Assembly (NCBI RefSeq): GCF_000152945.2
Contig: NC_020830.1
Location: 930,001 to 994,000, forward strand
Reading direction: 5' to 3'
Source: Polaribacter sp. MED152
Lineage (GTDB): Bacteria; Bacteroidota; Bacteroidia; Flavobacteriales; Flavobacteriaceae
DNA length: 64,000 bases
Numbering within the stretch: the stretch's first letter is position 1; every line of letters begins with the position of its first letter. The notes under the pieces were generated by a model. It did no database searches and had not been told where the DNA came from. It worked only from the letters and a program-made list of their open reading frames with translations. The position numbers and the translations under genes are program-made. Below are positions 20,247 to 31,044 of this stretch, piece after piece.

Positions 20247-23063
20247 CTATTTTAAACTGATATAAGTATCGTTTGCAAGTTGTTTTACAATTTTGTTACG
20301 ATACTTTTTTATTGGCAATAATGCAGGAATAAGCGCTTTATTTTCTGCAACTCGTATGTAATTTACAGCTGAATGTCTAACTCCACTTCCACTTACCTTC
20401 ATTAAAGTTTTTAGCAACTCTAATTCTGTTAAAATAGTAATGTGAATGGTTGTGGTATTATAATGATCTTCATCTAATACTTCATGCTCTAAAATTGAGA
20501 AAACCATAGCTCTAATGCCATTGTCTAAAAGATTTTCTAACAATTCCAATGAGTTTATTTTGGCTTCCTTATTTTTACTTTTAAAAGCATCAAAAGTAAT
20601 TTGTATATCTTCTTCCGTATATAAAAGACCTAACAAATTAAATATTATAGAAAAAGATTTTTTAAGTTCTAACTCCAAAACATCACTTAAAATTTTTCGA
20701 GCTTCATACAAGGTTTGGTTCTCTTCATTAATTTCATCAACCAAATCTTTATTAATTAAATGCTGAATTGAAATAATGCATTCTAAAATTCGCTTATAAT
20801 AATTACTTTCCTTTAAAATTTGCTTTCTTATAATACGTTTAGATAATGTAAGATCTTCATTTTTACGATGAATTTTACGAAGCGCTTTTGTAGCCTCTAG
20901 CCTACTTGTAGAATTTGTACTTCGTAAAATTTTCTCTAAGATAGATAATGATTTCTCATCTTGAAACGCCCCAACTATCTTTGGAATGTGCTTCTTAATG
21001 TTAGAATTTAAATCATCGTGTTTTTCTAACTCTTGCAAAACATCAATAATTTTAGGTCCGTAACTTTTTAAGGCTCTAACTGCGCGTTTTCTATGTTTTT
21101 TATTGTTTAAAAGATTCAATAAATCTTTAATAAAAATCTCATTAGAAGTAATACCTGCAGCTATAGTCGCAAATTTTGTGATGTAAGATTTTTGATTGTG
21201 CAAGTGCTCTGTAATAAAATCGTAGTGATTCGTCATTCTAGAATAAGCAATACTCAATAATAAACCTGCCACAATTTCTTTACGAACAGATTCTCTGTTA
21301 ACTATATACTCATTTATTTTTTGCTCTAACCTTTCTTTTAAATGATAATATCTACCAATAGAAATGTTACTCATACTTTGCTTGGCAAGTGCTAATAATG
21401 CCCCATTTGCAATGTATTCTTCTTCATGATCTAAATAGGTATTAAAGAATGTTTTTTCTTTTTGCCTTGAATGTTCTAACAGATAATCTAAAGCAACATA
21501 CACCAAAGTTTCATCATCATTATGAATTAAAGTATCAACTTCAGATAATATATTGTTATCATTAAAAGCATCTAAATAATCAATAGCAGCAACTTTAACT
21601 TTAGCTGATGGATGTTTCAGCAAATGAATTACTGGTTTCTGTAAAACTTTAAAATTATAGCCTTTTAAACGATCGAACATGTTTAGAATTTCTTCTTCAT
21701 CTCCTTTTTCGAATACGTTTTTAATATCTAAAAGATTATTTTCCTTTTTAGATTTCTCTTTTTTAGCATTGATAAAAGATAAATTCTTTTGAATGTTCTT
21801 CTTAAAAGATTCGAAATAAGCCTCTCTCAGCTTATAAATTAAAATTATCCAGATGAAAACAAAAAACAATACAATTACAGTAATGTAAGAAGTACTTAAA
21901 TTCAAGTTTCGAACTAAAAAGATAAGCATAAAGCCAGATAAACCTGTTGCAATACTATCTACAGCAACGTCTATGTATGATTTAGCCTGATTTTTAATTT
22001 GCAATGGAATTGGCATTATAGATAATTCTACAGCAGCTTTATTTAAACTTTGCTTGAAACTACCATCAATACCTTTTATAATAATTAAAACCCATAATTC
22101 AGGAAAGGTTAAAAATAATAAACCACCTAAACCAATGGTTAATGGGAGTACCAACATAGAAGAAGATACACCTAATTTATGTAGAATCTTATTTGTAAAA
22201 AACAACTGAATTGTTAAAGCAACCACATTAAAAGTTGAGAACCAAAAACCAAAAAATGAAGCCAATTCATCTGAATTTGGTATGGCTTTATGTGCAAAAT
22301 CACTAAATTGAAAATCAATTAATTTGGCCACAACTACTCCAATTCCTGTAATTATTGCTAAATACGTTAAATGCTTAGATTTAGAAATTAATTTTAAAGA
22401 TGAGCTTTCTAAACGATCTTGATTTGCAATAACCTGTTTACGTTTAAATGTATTTAGGTATCGAATTTTTAGTTTATAGACTTGCCTTAAAATAGGTATA
22501 CAGCACAATAGTAAAATTGAAGCCACAAAAATGGTGTACTCTTTACCAAAACTACCAGCAATAAAACTGGTTAAATATCCTCCAAAAATTCCTCCAGCAA
22601 TGGCACCTGCACCAATAAAACCAAAAATTCTTTTAGCCTCTCTTGCATTAAAAACCATATTTGCAAAAATCCAAAATTGTGATGTTGCAACTACTGCAAA
22701 TAGCGATACAAAGATGTAGTAGAAATAAAGTATGTAGTGATTTATGTAATCGAAATTTAATAGAAAACCTAAGATAGTAAAGACAACACTGAATATTACT
22801 AAAGAGAGCACTGTTATTTTAACTAAAGAGTATTTTCTTATAGCTATACTATAAAAATACGTGGTTATTACAGCAGTTAATGCTACTAACAGATAACCAT
22901 AAGGTAAATTATCTGCCCCCAATTCAGATACAAATAATGCATTTACTGTAGGCTTCACTATCAGTAAAACTGTAATAATCAAAAAGATATACAACTGCAT
23001 TAAAAAAGAGATGAAGATTTCTCCATCCCTTAATCCAAATGTTCTGTAAATTAACTTTTTCAA
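20247..23063 (-). CDS. Nucleotide-transporter-like carrier with C-terminal HEAT-like repeats
   Basis: A 938-residue protein with about 12 membrane helices in residues 15-415, followed by some 500 residues of helical repeats (for example HPSAKVKVAAIDYLDAF and ANGALLALAKQS), probably cytoplasmic HEAT repeats. The block FWIFANMVFNAREAKRIFGF resembles the conserved FWGFAN...EAKR segment of the Npt/Tlc ATP:ADP translocase family within the MFS. The start codon is TTG at 23063; no ATG is available in frame. It is transcribed with the upstream serine hydrolase (22-base gap). Nucleotide transport is likely from family resemblance, but the substrate is unproven. Confidence 0.78.
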   Translation of the reverse strand: MKKLIYRTFGLRDGEIFISFLMQLYIFLIITVLLIVKPTVNALFVSELGADNLPYGYLLVALTAVITTYFYSIAIRKYSLVKITVLSLVIFSVVFTILGFLLNFDYINHYILYFYYIFVSLFAVVATSQFWIFANMVFNAREAKRIFGFIGAGAIAGGIFGGYLTSFIAGSFGKEYTIFVASILLLCCIPILRQVYKLKIRYLNTFKRKQVIANQDRLESSSLKLISKSKHLTYLAIITGIGVVVAKLIDFQFSDFAHKAIPNSDELASFFGFWFSTFNVVALTIQLFFTNKILHKLGVSSSMLVLPLTIGLGGLLFLTFPELWVLIIIKGIDGSFKQSLNKAAVELSIMPIPLQIKNQAKSYIDVAVDSIATGLSGFMLIFLVRNLNLSTSYITVIVLFFVFIWIILIYKLREAYFESFKKNIQKNLSFINAKKEKSKKENNLLDIKNVFEKGDEEEILNMFDRLKGYNFKVLQKPVIHLLKHPSAKVKVAAIDYLDAFNDNNILSEVDTLIHNDDETLVYVALDYLLEHSRQKEKTFFNTYLDHEEEYIANGALLALAKQSMSNISIGRYYHLKERLEQKINEYIVNRESVRKEIVAGLLLSIAYSRMTNHYDFITEHLHNQKSYITKFATIAAGITSNEIFIKDLLNLLNNKKHRKRAVRALKSYGPKIIDVLQELEKHDDLNSNIKKHIPKIVGAFQDEKSLSILEKILRSTNSTSRLEATKALRKIHRKNEDLTLSKRIIRKQILKESNYYKRILECIISIQHLINKDLVDEINEENQTLYEARKILSDVLELELKKSFSIIFNLLGLLYTEEDIQITFDAFKSKNKEAKINSLELLENLLDNGIRAMVFSILEHEVLDEDHYNTTTIHITILTELELLKTLMKVSGSGVRHSAVNYIRVAENKALIPALLPIKKYRNKIVKQLANDTYISLK

Positions 23064-23085
23064 TTTTCTATAGTTCTTTTTAAGA

Positions 23086-24060
23086 CTATAAAGAACGTGA
23101 ATTTTTTAATACTTTTTCTAATGGAATAACCAAATCTCTAATGGTTTGTTCTCCATAATCGTAATCTATTAAAGCTACAATAATATATTTTCTATCTGGC
23201 CCCCAAACTAAAGCTGAATCTGAGTGATAATTTCTCCAAGAGCCAGACTTTCTGTAGACATCTGCTTTTGGTGCAACTTTATCTAAAGTATTTACAAATT
23301 TGTGGTGCAAAGCAGGCTTTTTCATAATCTGAAGCATTTCTCTAGAACGTTCAGTACTAATTAAATTACCTAATGCCAACTGGTAATAGAAACTACAAAC
23401 TTGTCTTGTGGTTGCAGCATGACTTAATCCTTTAATAGGATCTGGATATCTTTTACCTGCAGATGCATATCTTTTACCAACCCATAAACCTCCACCAACT
23501 TCTTCATCATACAATTTATGTTTAGGTGCTCTTAAAACTTGTTCAATTTTTTTATAACCTACTCTATCAATATTTCTGGTAGATGCTCTGTTGTTAGATT
23601 TACTAATCATTAAACGTAAATCTTTTTTAAGTTCATTAGTGTATTCTAGTTCGCCTTTATCAATGGCATCCATTACTGCTAAAAGTATTGCAATTTTAGG
23701 CAAACTTGCTGCATACATCATATGATTATCATTCACACCTGCATATCTAAAGGCTGTACTATCACTTAAATCTACAATAGCAACAGACATTTGCTTACCT
23801 TTCACCAAACGTCTCCAAGTTTTATTTTTGTTAATTTCTTTTTCTAAGGTTACCTGTAAATCTAAATCATGAATTTCATGAATAGGCTTAATTTCTTTAT
23901 TCAGCGAAATTGGTAAATCTACTTTTGTATTACTATAATCCTTTTCTAAGTAGACATAGGTATCATCTAAATCAACTCCTGTGCTTTGTGCCCGAAAACT
24001 GAGGGTACAGCAAATTGCTAATAGTAATAATAAACTTGTTTTATATTTTAAATATTTCAT
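23086..24060 (-). CDS. Exported serine hydrolase, class A beta-lactamase-like
   Basis: A 324-residue protein from ATG 24060 (preferred over an in-frame start at 24102 because it gives the signal peptide MKYLKYKTSLLLLLAICC..., ending FRAQ). The motifs are S119-L-P-K122, S155-N-N157 and K271-S-G273, the complete SxxK/SxN/KSG set. It is closer to a plain class A beta-lactamase or D,D-peptidase-like hydrolase than the hydrolase ending at 20238. It lies 22 bases ahead of the carrier gene on the same strand, so two such enzymes flank this cluster. Confidence 0.85.
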   Translation of the reverse strand: MKYLKYKTSLLLLLAICCTLSFRAQSTGVDLDDTYVYLEKDYSNTKVDLPISLNKEIKPIHEIHDLDLQVTLEKEINKNKTWRRLVKGKQMSVAIVDLSDSTAFRYAGVNDNHMMYAASLPKIAILLAVMDAIDKGELEYTNELKKDLRLMISKSNNRASTRNIDRVGYKKIEQVLRAPKHKLYDEEVGGGLWVGKRYASAGKRYPDPIKGLSHAATTRQVCSFYYQLALGNLISTERSREMLQIMKKPALHHKFVNTLDKVAPKADVYRKSGSWRNYHSDSALVWGPDRKYIIVALIDYDYGEQTIRDLVIPLEKVLKNSRSL

Positions 24061-24146
24061 TTTAATATCAATTTTAACCTTTCTATATAAGATACAAAAC
24101 AAATGCCAATATCTAAATAATAAGTGTTAAGGTTTTCTAAAAAGCC

Positions 24147-24638
24147 TTAATTTATAACCTTTTTGGGCGTTGTTGGATTAAAACCAAAGTCAGCATCTGG
24201 TAATGCTATACCTAGTTGATATATTAAATAACCAATACTTGCATAATGATGTGTAGTGTGACTTTGTACTTGCATTAAAACTGCTTTTAAAGTGGTTTTT
24301 GCAGTTACATTTCCTAAACCCAAATTATCTGTTAGAAGCACTTCTTTTAACAAGTCATCTTCTGATAAACTACTGAGTTTAGTTCTTGTTTCTATAAAAT
24401 AATTTAAACCTTCAGAAGTATAAGATTCTACAAGCTCATTCCTATCTCGAACTGTAAAATCTATATGATTGGATTCTAATCCTTTAAAAACGCAAGAAAA
24501 AATATCTAAAATATGCCTTATATGACAGCCAATAGTAGAATTATAAGGAGGTATAGAATTATTCGTGTATTCTTCATTAGAAACGGTTTGTAATAACTTT
24601 ATACCTTTCTGTAAATTCTTATTTATTGCTAAAATCAT
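24147..24638 (-). CDS. DinB family protein
   Basis: A 163-residue four-helix-bundle protein of the DinB/YfiT type, which are metal-dependent thiol transferases or hydrolases. The likely metal ligands are His in IGCHIRHILD near residue 40 and in QSHTTHHYASIGYL near residue 130. It precedes the serine hydrolase on the same strand with an 86-base gap, so co-transcription is possible. The substrate is not indicated. Confidence 0.8.
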   Translation of the reverse strand: MILAINKNLQKGIKLLQTVSNEEYTNNSIPPYNSTIGCHIRHILDIFSCVFKGLESNHIDFTVRDRNELVESYTSEGLNYFIETRTKLSSLSEDDLLKEVLLTDNLGLGNVTAKTTLKAVLMQVQSHTTHHYASIGYLIYQLGIALPDADFGFNPTTPKKVIN

Positions 24639-24786
24639 TAATGCTATTTCTTATTCATCCGTAAAATAATAAAAATTAAAAGAGTAAAATCTATAATTGA
24701 ACACTAATTTAAATTGACAGAATAATCAACTTGCAATCAATAATTTAACTTACTAGTATTCAGTTGGGAATTGGCATTTTTTAATT

Positions 24787-24803
24787 TTGGCACGCTCTTT
24801 GAA
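24787..24803 (+). promoter_or_regulatory. Sigma-54-like promoter
   Basis: TTGGCACGCTCTTTGAA matches the sigma-54 pattern TTGGCACG-N4-TTGCA at every position except C to A in the -12 element. The GG and the -12 G have the required spacing. An overlapping TAATTTTG box (24782-24789) is an alternative housekeeping reading. The message would start near 24814 and have a leader of about 57 bases. Confidence 0.55.
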
Positions 24804-24870
24804 ATTATACTTATCAAATGCGGAAGTCGAAAAGCAGTTAGAGTAGACAAAACCCTTTAAACCATATATT

Positions 24871-25800
24871 ATGAAAAAAGGTATACTTATATTATTAGGA
24901 ATGTTCATGATGGTTTCCTCTGTTGAAGCCAAAACTGGCGAAAACTTACCAAACAGATACAGGGTGTTTAACTACTCTTATGAAAATTCGGTAAACTTCT
25001 TTGAAAACGGAATTGAGTTTTTCATTTTTACTAATGGCGATTTTGATTTTGATGCAAGTTTAAGAAATAGAAACCTTAGAATAAATAGAGATTTTAACGG
25101 ACGTATTAGAACAATTGGAAATGTTTTTATCAGATATGATCGATTTGGAAATGTTACTAGAATTGGTGATGTTTTCATGAGATACAACAGAAACAGATTA
25201 GTAAGAGTTGGTGATTTACGTGTAAACTATGATAGATGGGGTTATCCTGTTTTTTATGGAAACGTAAGAGATTTTTATTACAACAATGGTGTTAGAATAA
25301 ATGTAAATTTTGGAGATGTATTTGTGTACAATGATCCTTATTTCTTTAGAAATGATTTTAGAAGAAACTACATTCAGTTTAGAGAAGATAGAAACTTCTA
25401 TTATTACAAGGCAAGACCTAATTCTAGATTAGGTAAAAGAAGTAGCATTATTAAAAGAAGAAAGTCTAATGCTACTATTGGAAGAAGAAATACCATTAAT
25501 AGAAATAGAAATAACTCTTACAGAAAAGCTAGAGAAGTAAACACAACTAGAAGAAATACAAACGTTAGTAATAGAAAAGCAAATGTTAAACGTAATACTT
25601 CTAAAGTAAATACTAGAACTGGTAACAATGCTAACGTAAAACGTGATAATAAAAGAGTTATTAAAAATACTCGAAATACAAGTAACGTTAACAACAAGAG
25701 AGTAAATACCAGAAGTTCTAAGAAAGTAGTAAAAACGAAAACTACAAAAACTTCTAAGAGAGGCACAAATAATAGTAATGCTAAAAGAAGAAGAAGTTAG
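24871..25800 (+). CDS. Secreted protein with Arg/Asn-rich tail, function unknown
   Basis: A 309-residue protein with a signal peptide (MKKGILILLGMFMMVSSVEA). Residues about 60-125 hold three or four imperfect repeats of the form RxxRxGxVFxRYxRxG, rich in Asn, Arg and aromatic residues, likely beta strands. From about 185 to the end the chain is very basic and simple (Arg, Asn, Lys, Thr), suggesting binding to an acidic polymer such as DNA, teichoic-like glycan or exopolysaccharide. I do not recognise the family. It is monocistronic, with a sigma-54-like promoter and a clear terminator. Confidence 0.7.
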   Translation: MKKGILILLGMFMMVSSVEAKTGENLPNRYRVFNYSYENSVNFFENGIEFFIFTNGDFDFDASLRNRNLRINRDFNGRIRTIGNVFIRYDRFGNVTRIGDVFMRYNRNRLVRVGDLRVNYDRWGYPVFYGNVRDFYYNNGVRINVNFGDVFVYNDPYFFRNDFRRNYIQFREDRNFYYYKARPNSRLGKRSSIIKRRKSNATIGRRNTINRNRNNSYRKAREVNTTRRNTNVSNRKANVKRNTSKVNTRTGNNANVKRDNKRVIKNTRNTSNVNNKRVNTRSSKKVVKTKTTKTSKRGTNNSNAKRRRS

Positions 25801-25837
25801 GTTAAGTTAAAGTTTATTATAGATTACTATTATTAAA

Positions 25838-25870
25838 AAACCCCATTATTTAAAATGGGGTTTATTTTTT
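25838..25870 (+). terminator. Intrinsic terminator of the basic secreted protein gene
   Basis: AAACCCCATT (25838-25847) pairs with AATGGGGTTT (25854-25863), followed by ATTTTTT. Confidence 0.9.
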
Positions 25871-25879
25871 GTATTAAGG

Positions 25880-25949
25880 GTGATTTTCCTGTTTTGGAAA
25901 GTTCAATGGTTTCTTAACTTTGTAATCCCCCAACTTTCCTAAAAATCAC
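25880..25949 (+). other. Imperfect long hairpin in the convergent gap
   Basis: GTGATTTT (25880-25887) pairs with AAAATCAC (25942-25949), and inside it GGAAAGTT (25896-25903) pairs with AACTTTCC (25932-25939). The hairpin lies between two terminators and is followed at 25963 by a second hairpin with a T8 run, as expected for a small independent RNA on the + strand. No clear promoter is seen. Confidence 0.4.
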
Positions 25950-25962
25950 TATGAATTGATTT

Positions 25963-25998
25963 CCTCATTTAATATCAAATTTAAATGAGGTTTTTTTT
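25963..25998 (+). terminator. Strong + strand terminator at the 3' end of ettA
   Basis: CCTCATTTAA (25963-25972) pairs with TTAAATGAGG (25981-25990), followed by eight T. The T run is on the + strand, so it does not terminate ettA, which is read from the other strand and ends at 25997; on the - strand only an A run precedes the stem. Confidence 0.7.
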
Positions 25999-27688
25999 AT
26001 CTGATTAATTTCTTGTATTTGATACGTTTAGGCATTAAATCACCTCCCAAACGTTTCTTCTTATTCTCTTCGTAATCAGAGAATGAACCTTCAAAGAAAT
26101 ACACTTGGCTATCTCCTTCAAAAGCTAAAATATGGGTACAAATTCTATCTAGAAACCATCTATCGTGACTAATTACTACTGCACAACCAGCAAAATTTTC
26201 TAAACCTTCTTCTAAGGCTCTTAATGTATTTACATCTAAATCATTAGTAGGCTCATCTAATAGTAAAACATTACCCTCTTCTTTTAATGTCATTGCTAAA
26301 TGCAATCTATTTCTTTCTCCTCCAGAAAGTGTAGAGACTTTTTTATTTTGCTCACTTCCTGAAAAATTAAAGCGACTTAAATAGGCCCTAGAGTTTACTT
26401 GTTTACCACCCATCATTACTAAATCTTGCCCATCAGAAAAGTTTTCCCAAATTGTTTTCTCAGGATTAATATCTGAATGTGCTTGATCTACATAAGCGAT
26501 TTTAGCGGTTTCTCCAACTTTGAAAGTTCCTTTATCAGGATTTTCTTCTCCCATAATCATTTTGAAAATGGTTGTTTTACCTGCACCATTTGGCCCAATA
26601 ATACCTACAATACCTGCTTGAGGTAAATTAAATGCTAAATCTTCATATAGTAATTTATCTCCAAAAGCTTTAGAAACACCTTCTGCTTCAATTACATTGG
26701 TTCCTAAACGTGGTCCATTAGGAATGTAGATTTCTAATTTTGCATCAACTTGTTTCTGGTCTTGACTCATTAATTTGTCATAGTTCTTTAAACGCGCTTT
26801 TTGCTTTGTTTGACGACCTTTTGCTCCTTGACGAACCCACTCTAATTCTCGCTCTAAAGTTTTTTGACGTTTAGAAGCTGTTTTGCTTTCTTGCGCCATT
26901 CTTTGTGATTTTTGATCTAACCAAGAAGAATAATTTCCTTTCCAAGGTATACCTTCTCCTCTATCTAATTCTAAAATCCAACCAGCAACATTATCTAAGA
27001 AATATCTATCGTGAGTTACTGCAATTACAGTTCCTTTATATTGTGCTAAATGATGCTCTAACCAATGTACAGATTCTGCATCTAAGTGGTTTGTTGGCTC
27101 ATCTAACAATAAAATTTCTGGTTCTTGTAATAATAATCTACATAAGGCAACACGTCTTTTTTCTCCTCCAGAAAGTACTCCTATTTTTTTATCAGAATCA
27201 GGAGTTCTTAAAGCATCCATTGCTATCTCTAACTTAGTATCTAATTCCCATGCATTTGCAGCATCAATTTTATCTTGCAATTCTGCTTGTTGGTTCATAA
27301 GTTTTTCCATCTTATCTGCATCAGAATAGACTTCTTCCAAACCAAACATATCGTTTATTTTGTTGTATTCATCTAGAATAGCCACAGTTTCTGCAACGCC
27401 TTCTTTTACAACTTCTAAAACTGTTTTCTCAGGATCTAGTTGTGGCTCTTGCTCTAAATAACCAACCTTATAACCAGGCGAAAATGTTACATCTCCTTGA
27501 AAGTTTTTTTCAACCCCTGCAATTATTTTTAGTAAAGTAGACTTACCTGAACCATTTAAACCAAGAATACCAATTTTAGCTCCGTAGAAAAAGCTTAAAT
27601 AAATATCTTTTAAAACTTGTTTTCCTGTTGATTGATAGGTTTTTGAAACCTTATTCATAGAAAAGATTACCTTCTTATCATCACTCAT
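25997..27688 (-). CDS. ettA: Energy-dependent translational throttle protein EttA
   Basis: A 563-residue ABC-F protein that binds the ribosomal E site and gates the first elongation steps according to ATP/ADP ratio. Two ABC domains: Walker A GLNGSGKST and GPNGAGKTT, signatures LSGGEKRR and LSGGERNR, Walker B LLLDEPTNHLD and LLLDEPTNDLD. The EttA arm insertion in domain 1 (about 95-140) and the linker with ARLKNYDKL are present. Length is as usual. The small membrane-protein gene upstream is on the same strand, 47 bases away. Confidence 0.96.
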   Translation of the reverse strand: MSDDKKVIFSMNKVSKTYQSTGKQVLKDIYLSFFYGAKIGILGLNGSGKSTLLKIIAGVEKNFQGDVTFSPGYKVGYLEQEPQLDPEKTVLEVVKEGVAETVAILDEYNKINDMFGLEEVYSDADKMEKLMNQQAELQDKIDAANAWELDTKLEIAMDALRTPDSDKKIGVLSGGEKRRVALCRLLLQEPEILLLDEPTNHLDAESVHWLEHHLAQYKGTVIAVTHDRYFLDNVAGWILELDRGEGIPWKGNYSSWLDQKSQRMAQESKTASKRQKTLERELEWVRQGAKGRQTKQKARLKNYDKLMSQDQKQVDAKLEIYIPNGPRLGTNVIEAEGVSKAFGDKLLYEDLAFNLPQAGIVGIIGPNGAGKTTIFKMIMGEENPDKGTFKVGETAKIAYVDQAHSDINPEKTIWENFSDGQDLVMMGGKQVNSRAYLSRFNFSGSEQNKKVSTLSGGERNRLHLAMTLKEEGNVLLLDEPTNDLDVNTLRALEEGLENFAGCAVVISHDRWFLDRICTHILAFEGDSQVYFFEGSFSDYEENKKKRLGGDLMPKRIKYKKLIR

Positions 27689-27735
27689 TATTGTACTTTT
27701 TTAAAATTGTGTAATATTTTTTAACGGAAGCAGTC

Positions 27736-27918
27736 TTAAACTCTTCCCTTTAACGCATTAAAAACCCAAGCTATACAGAAAAAACCGATACCAACTGTAG
27801 CAAAACCCCAACCAGCAACATCTTCATATCTATAAGCTCCCATTAAAATTAAAATAACTCCCATTAAAATCATTAAAATAGTAGCCCAACCAAGAACTGT
27901 ATTTTTGTTCATCGACAT
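27736..27918 (-). CDS. CAL67264 family small membrane protein
   Basis: A 60-residue protein with two membrane helices (about 9-27 and 34-53); VAGWGFATVGIGFF and WVFNALKGRV are the conserved parts of this Bacteroidota family, named after a Gramella gene. The function is unknown. It lies directly upstream of ettA on the same strand. Confidence 0.82.
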   Translation of the reverse strand: MSMNKNTVLGWATILMILMGVILILMGAYRYEDVAGWGFATVGIGFFCIAWVFNALKGRV

Positions 27919-28025
27919 AAATCTTTAATTTTTTTGTTAGTTGGCAAATATCGATAATTTATTTCGTTTATTTTAACGTTTTAGCGTCATCAACTAAACA
28001 TTTTCCTAATAGGTAACGTAAAACT

Positions 28026-28064
28026 GATATCAATATATTATTAACATATGTTAAGATTGATATC
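28026..28064. promoter_or_regulatory. Nested palindromes upstream of the CAL67264-type gene
   Basis: GATATCAAT (28026-28034) and ATTGATATC (28056-28064) enclose a second perfect palindrome, TTAACATATGTTAA (28041-28054). The element lies about 110-145 bases upstream of the gene starting at 27918 (- strand). It has no T run and so is not a terminator; it could be a dimer operator or a cruciform-forming site. Confidence 0.45.
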
Positions 28065-28075
28065 GCTTATAAACT

Positions 28076-28103
28076 AAAAAAGAGAGCTATTATAGCTCTC
28101 TTT
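28076..28103 (-). terminator. Intrinsic terminator of the 28130-28741 gene
   Basis: AAAGAGAGCTAT (28079-28090) pairs with ATAGCTCTCTTT (28092-28103). On the - strand the stem is followed by a run of six T. It lies 27 bases after the stop. Confidence 0.88.
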
Positions 28104-28129
28104 ATCTTATATTAAAAATTAAATCTTAA

Positions 28130-28741
28130 TTAGAAACCTCTTCTTTGGCCTCCTCTTCTCTGATTTTGGTTATTGTTATTCTGATTTCTATTTGGTCTTT
28201 TTGGCTTCATATCTTCTTTAATACCTTCTTGATATTTAATCCATTTTTTATCTTGTTTTTCCGATAAAACAGCAGCTAATTCAACATTAAGTGTTTCTTC
28301 TAGTGTACTAATTTTAGCTCTAATAGGCCTAATAATTTCCCCTACTTTCTGTCTAATATTAGGATTGTTGTTTTGGTTATTGTTCTCAATAGTAACATCT
28401 GGTCTGTTGGCTGTTCTAGCAGTTTTCATAATTGCATTCAAATCATCAAAATTTTCTTTGTTGATTAACGCAATTTCTTTTACCTTAAAGTTGTAATTTC
28501 TTAGAGACTTTCTGACTTGAGTAGCTACAGCATCATCTTTAATCTTAAGCTTTTTAACAACTTTAGAAATATCATAATAAAAAATACCTGCAACTTCAGA
28601 AGCATCAAAAGCCTTAATTGCTCTAACCTCTGGTTGACCTGTATTGTTTTGAGGAGATCTACCACCCATTCCTCCTCTTTGTGGGGCTGCTATACAAATA
28701 GATGAAAATAAGATTAGCGCAATAAAAAGTATTTTGTTCAT
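28130..28741 (-). CDS. Exported low-complexity protein, possibly CpxP/Spy-like
   Basis: A 203-residue protein with signal peptide MNKILFIALILFSSICIAA. The middle (about 45-175) is predicted helical, and LNVELAAVLSEKQDKKWIKYQE recalls the L-T-x-x-Q segments of CpxP/Spy periplasmic chaperones. Gly/Arg- and Asn/Gln-rich stretches flank it, ending in NQRRGGQRRGF. The assignment is tentative; no partner gene is evident. Confidence 0.6.
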   Translation of the reverse strand: MNKILFIALILFSSICIAAPQRGGMGGRSPQNNTGQPEVRAIKAFDASEVAGIFYYDISKVVKKLKIKDDAVATQVRKSLRNYNFKVKEIALINKENFDDLNAIMKTARTANRPDVTIENNNQNNNPNIRQKVGEIIRPIRAKISTLEETLNVELAAVLSEKQDKKWIKYQEGIKEDMKPKRPNRNQNNNNQNQRRGGQRRGF

Positions 28742-28811
28742 ATATCTAAATTAAAGTAATATCTGTTTAGATGAAAAGAATAACAAAAACTTGCGTCAAA
28801 ATTTAAACTAA

Positions 28812-30887
<2,076 letters not shown>

Positions 30888-31044
30888 TTATTTATGAAAA
30901 TCAATAATCAGAAAATAAAGATAATTACGAAATTTCAATTTTGTTTAAACTACACTTTTTCATTTCAGCTAAAAACTAAATGGATAACAAACAAGAAATC
31001 TTCGAAATTAAATGAAATTTGTAAAGAACAATAAAAATATAATT

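Noticed and set aside
25440..25800. Tandem DNA repeat in the tail of the basic secreted protein
   Set aside because: The amino-acid bias (Arg, Asn, Lys, Thr) is strong, but the DNA has no fixed repeat unit.
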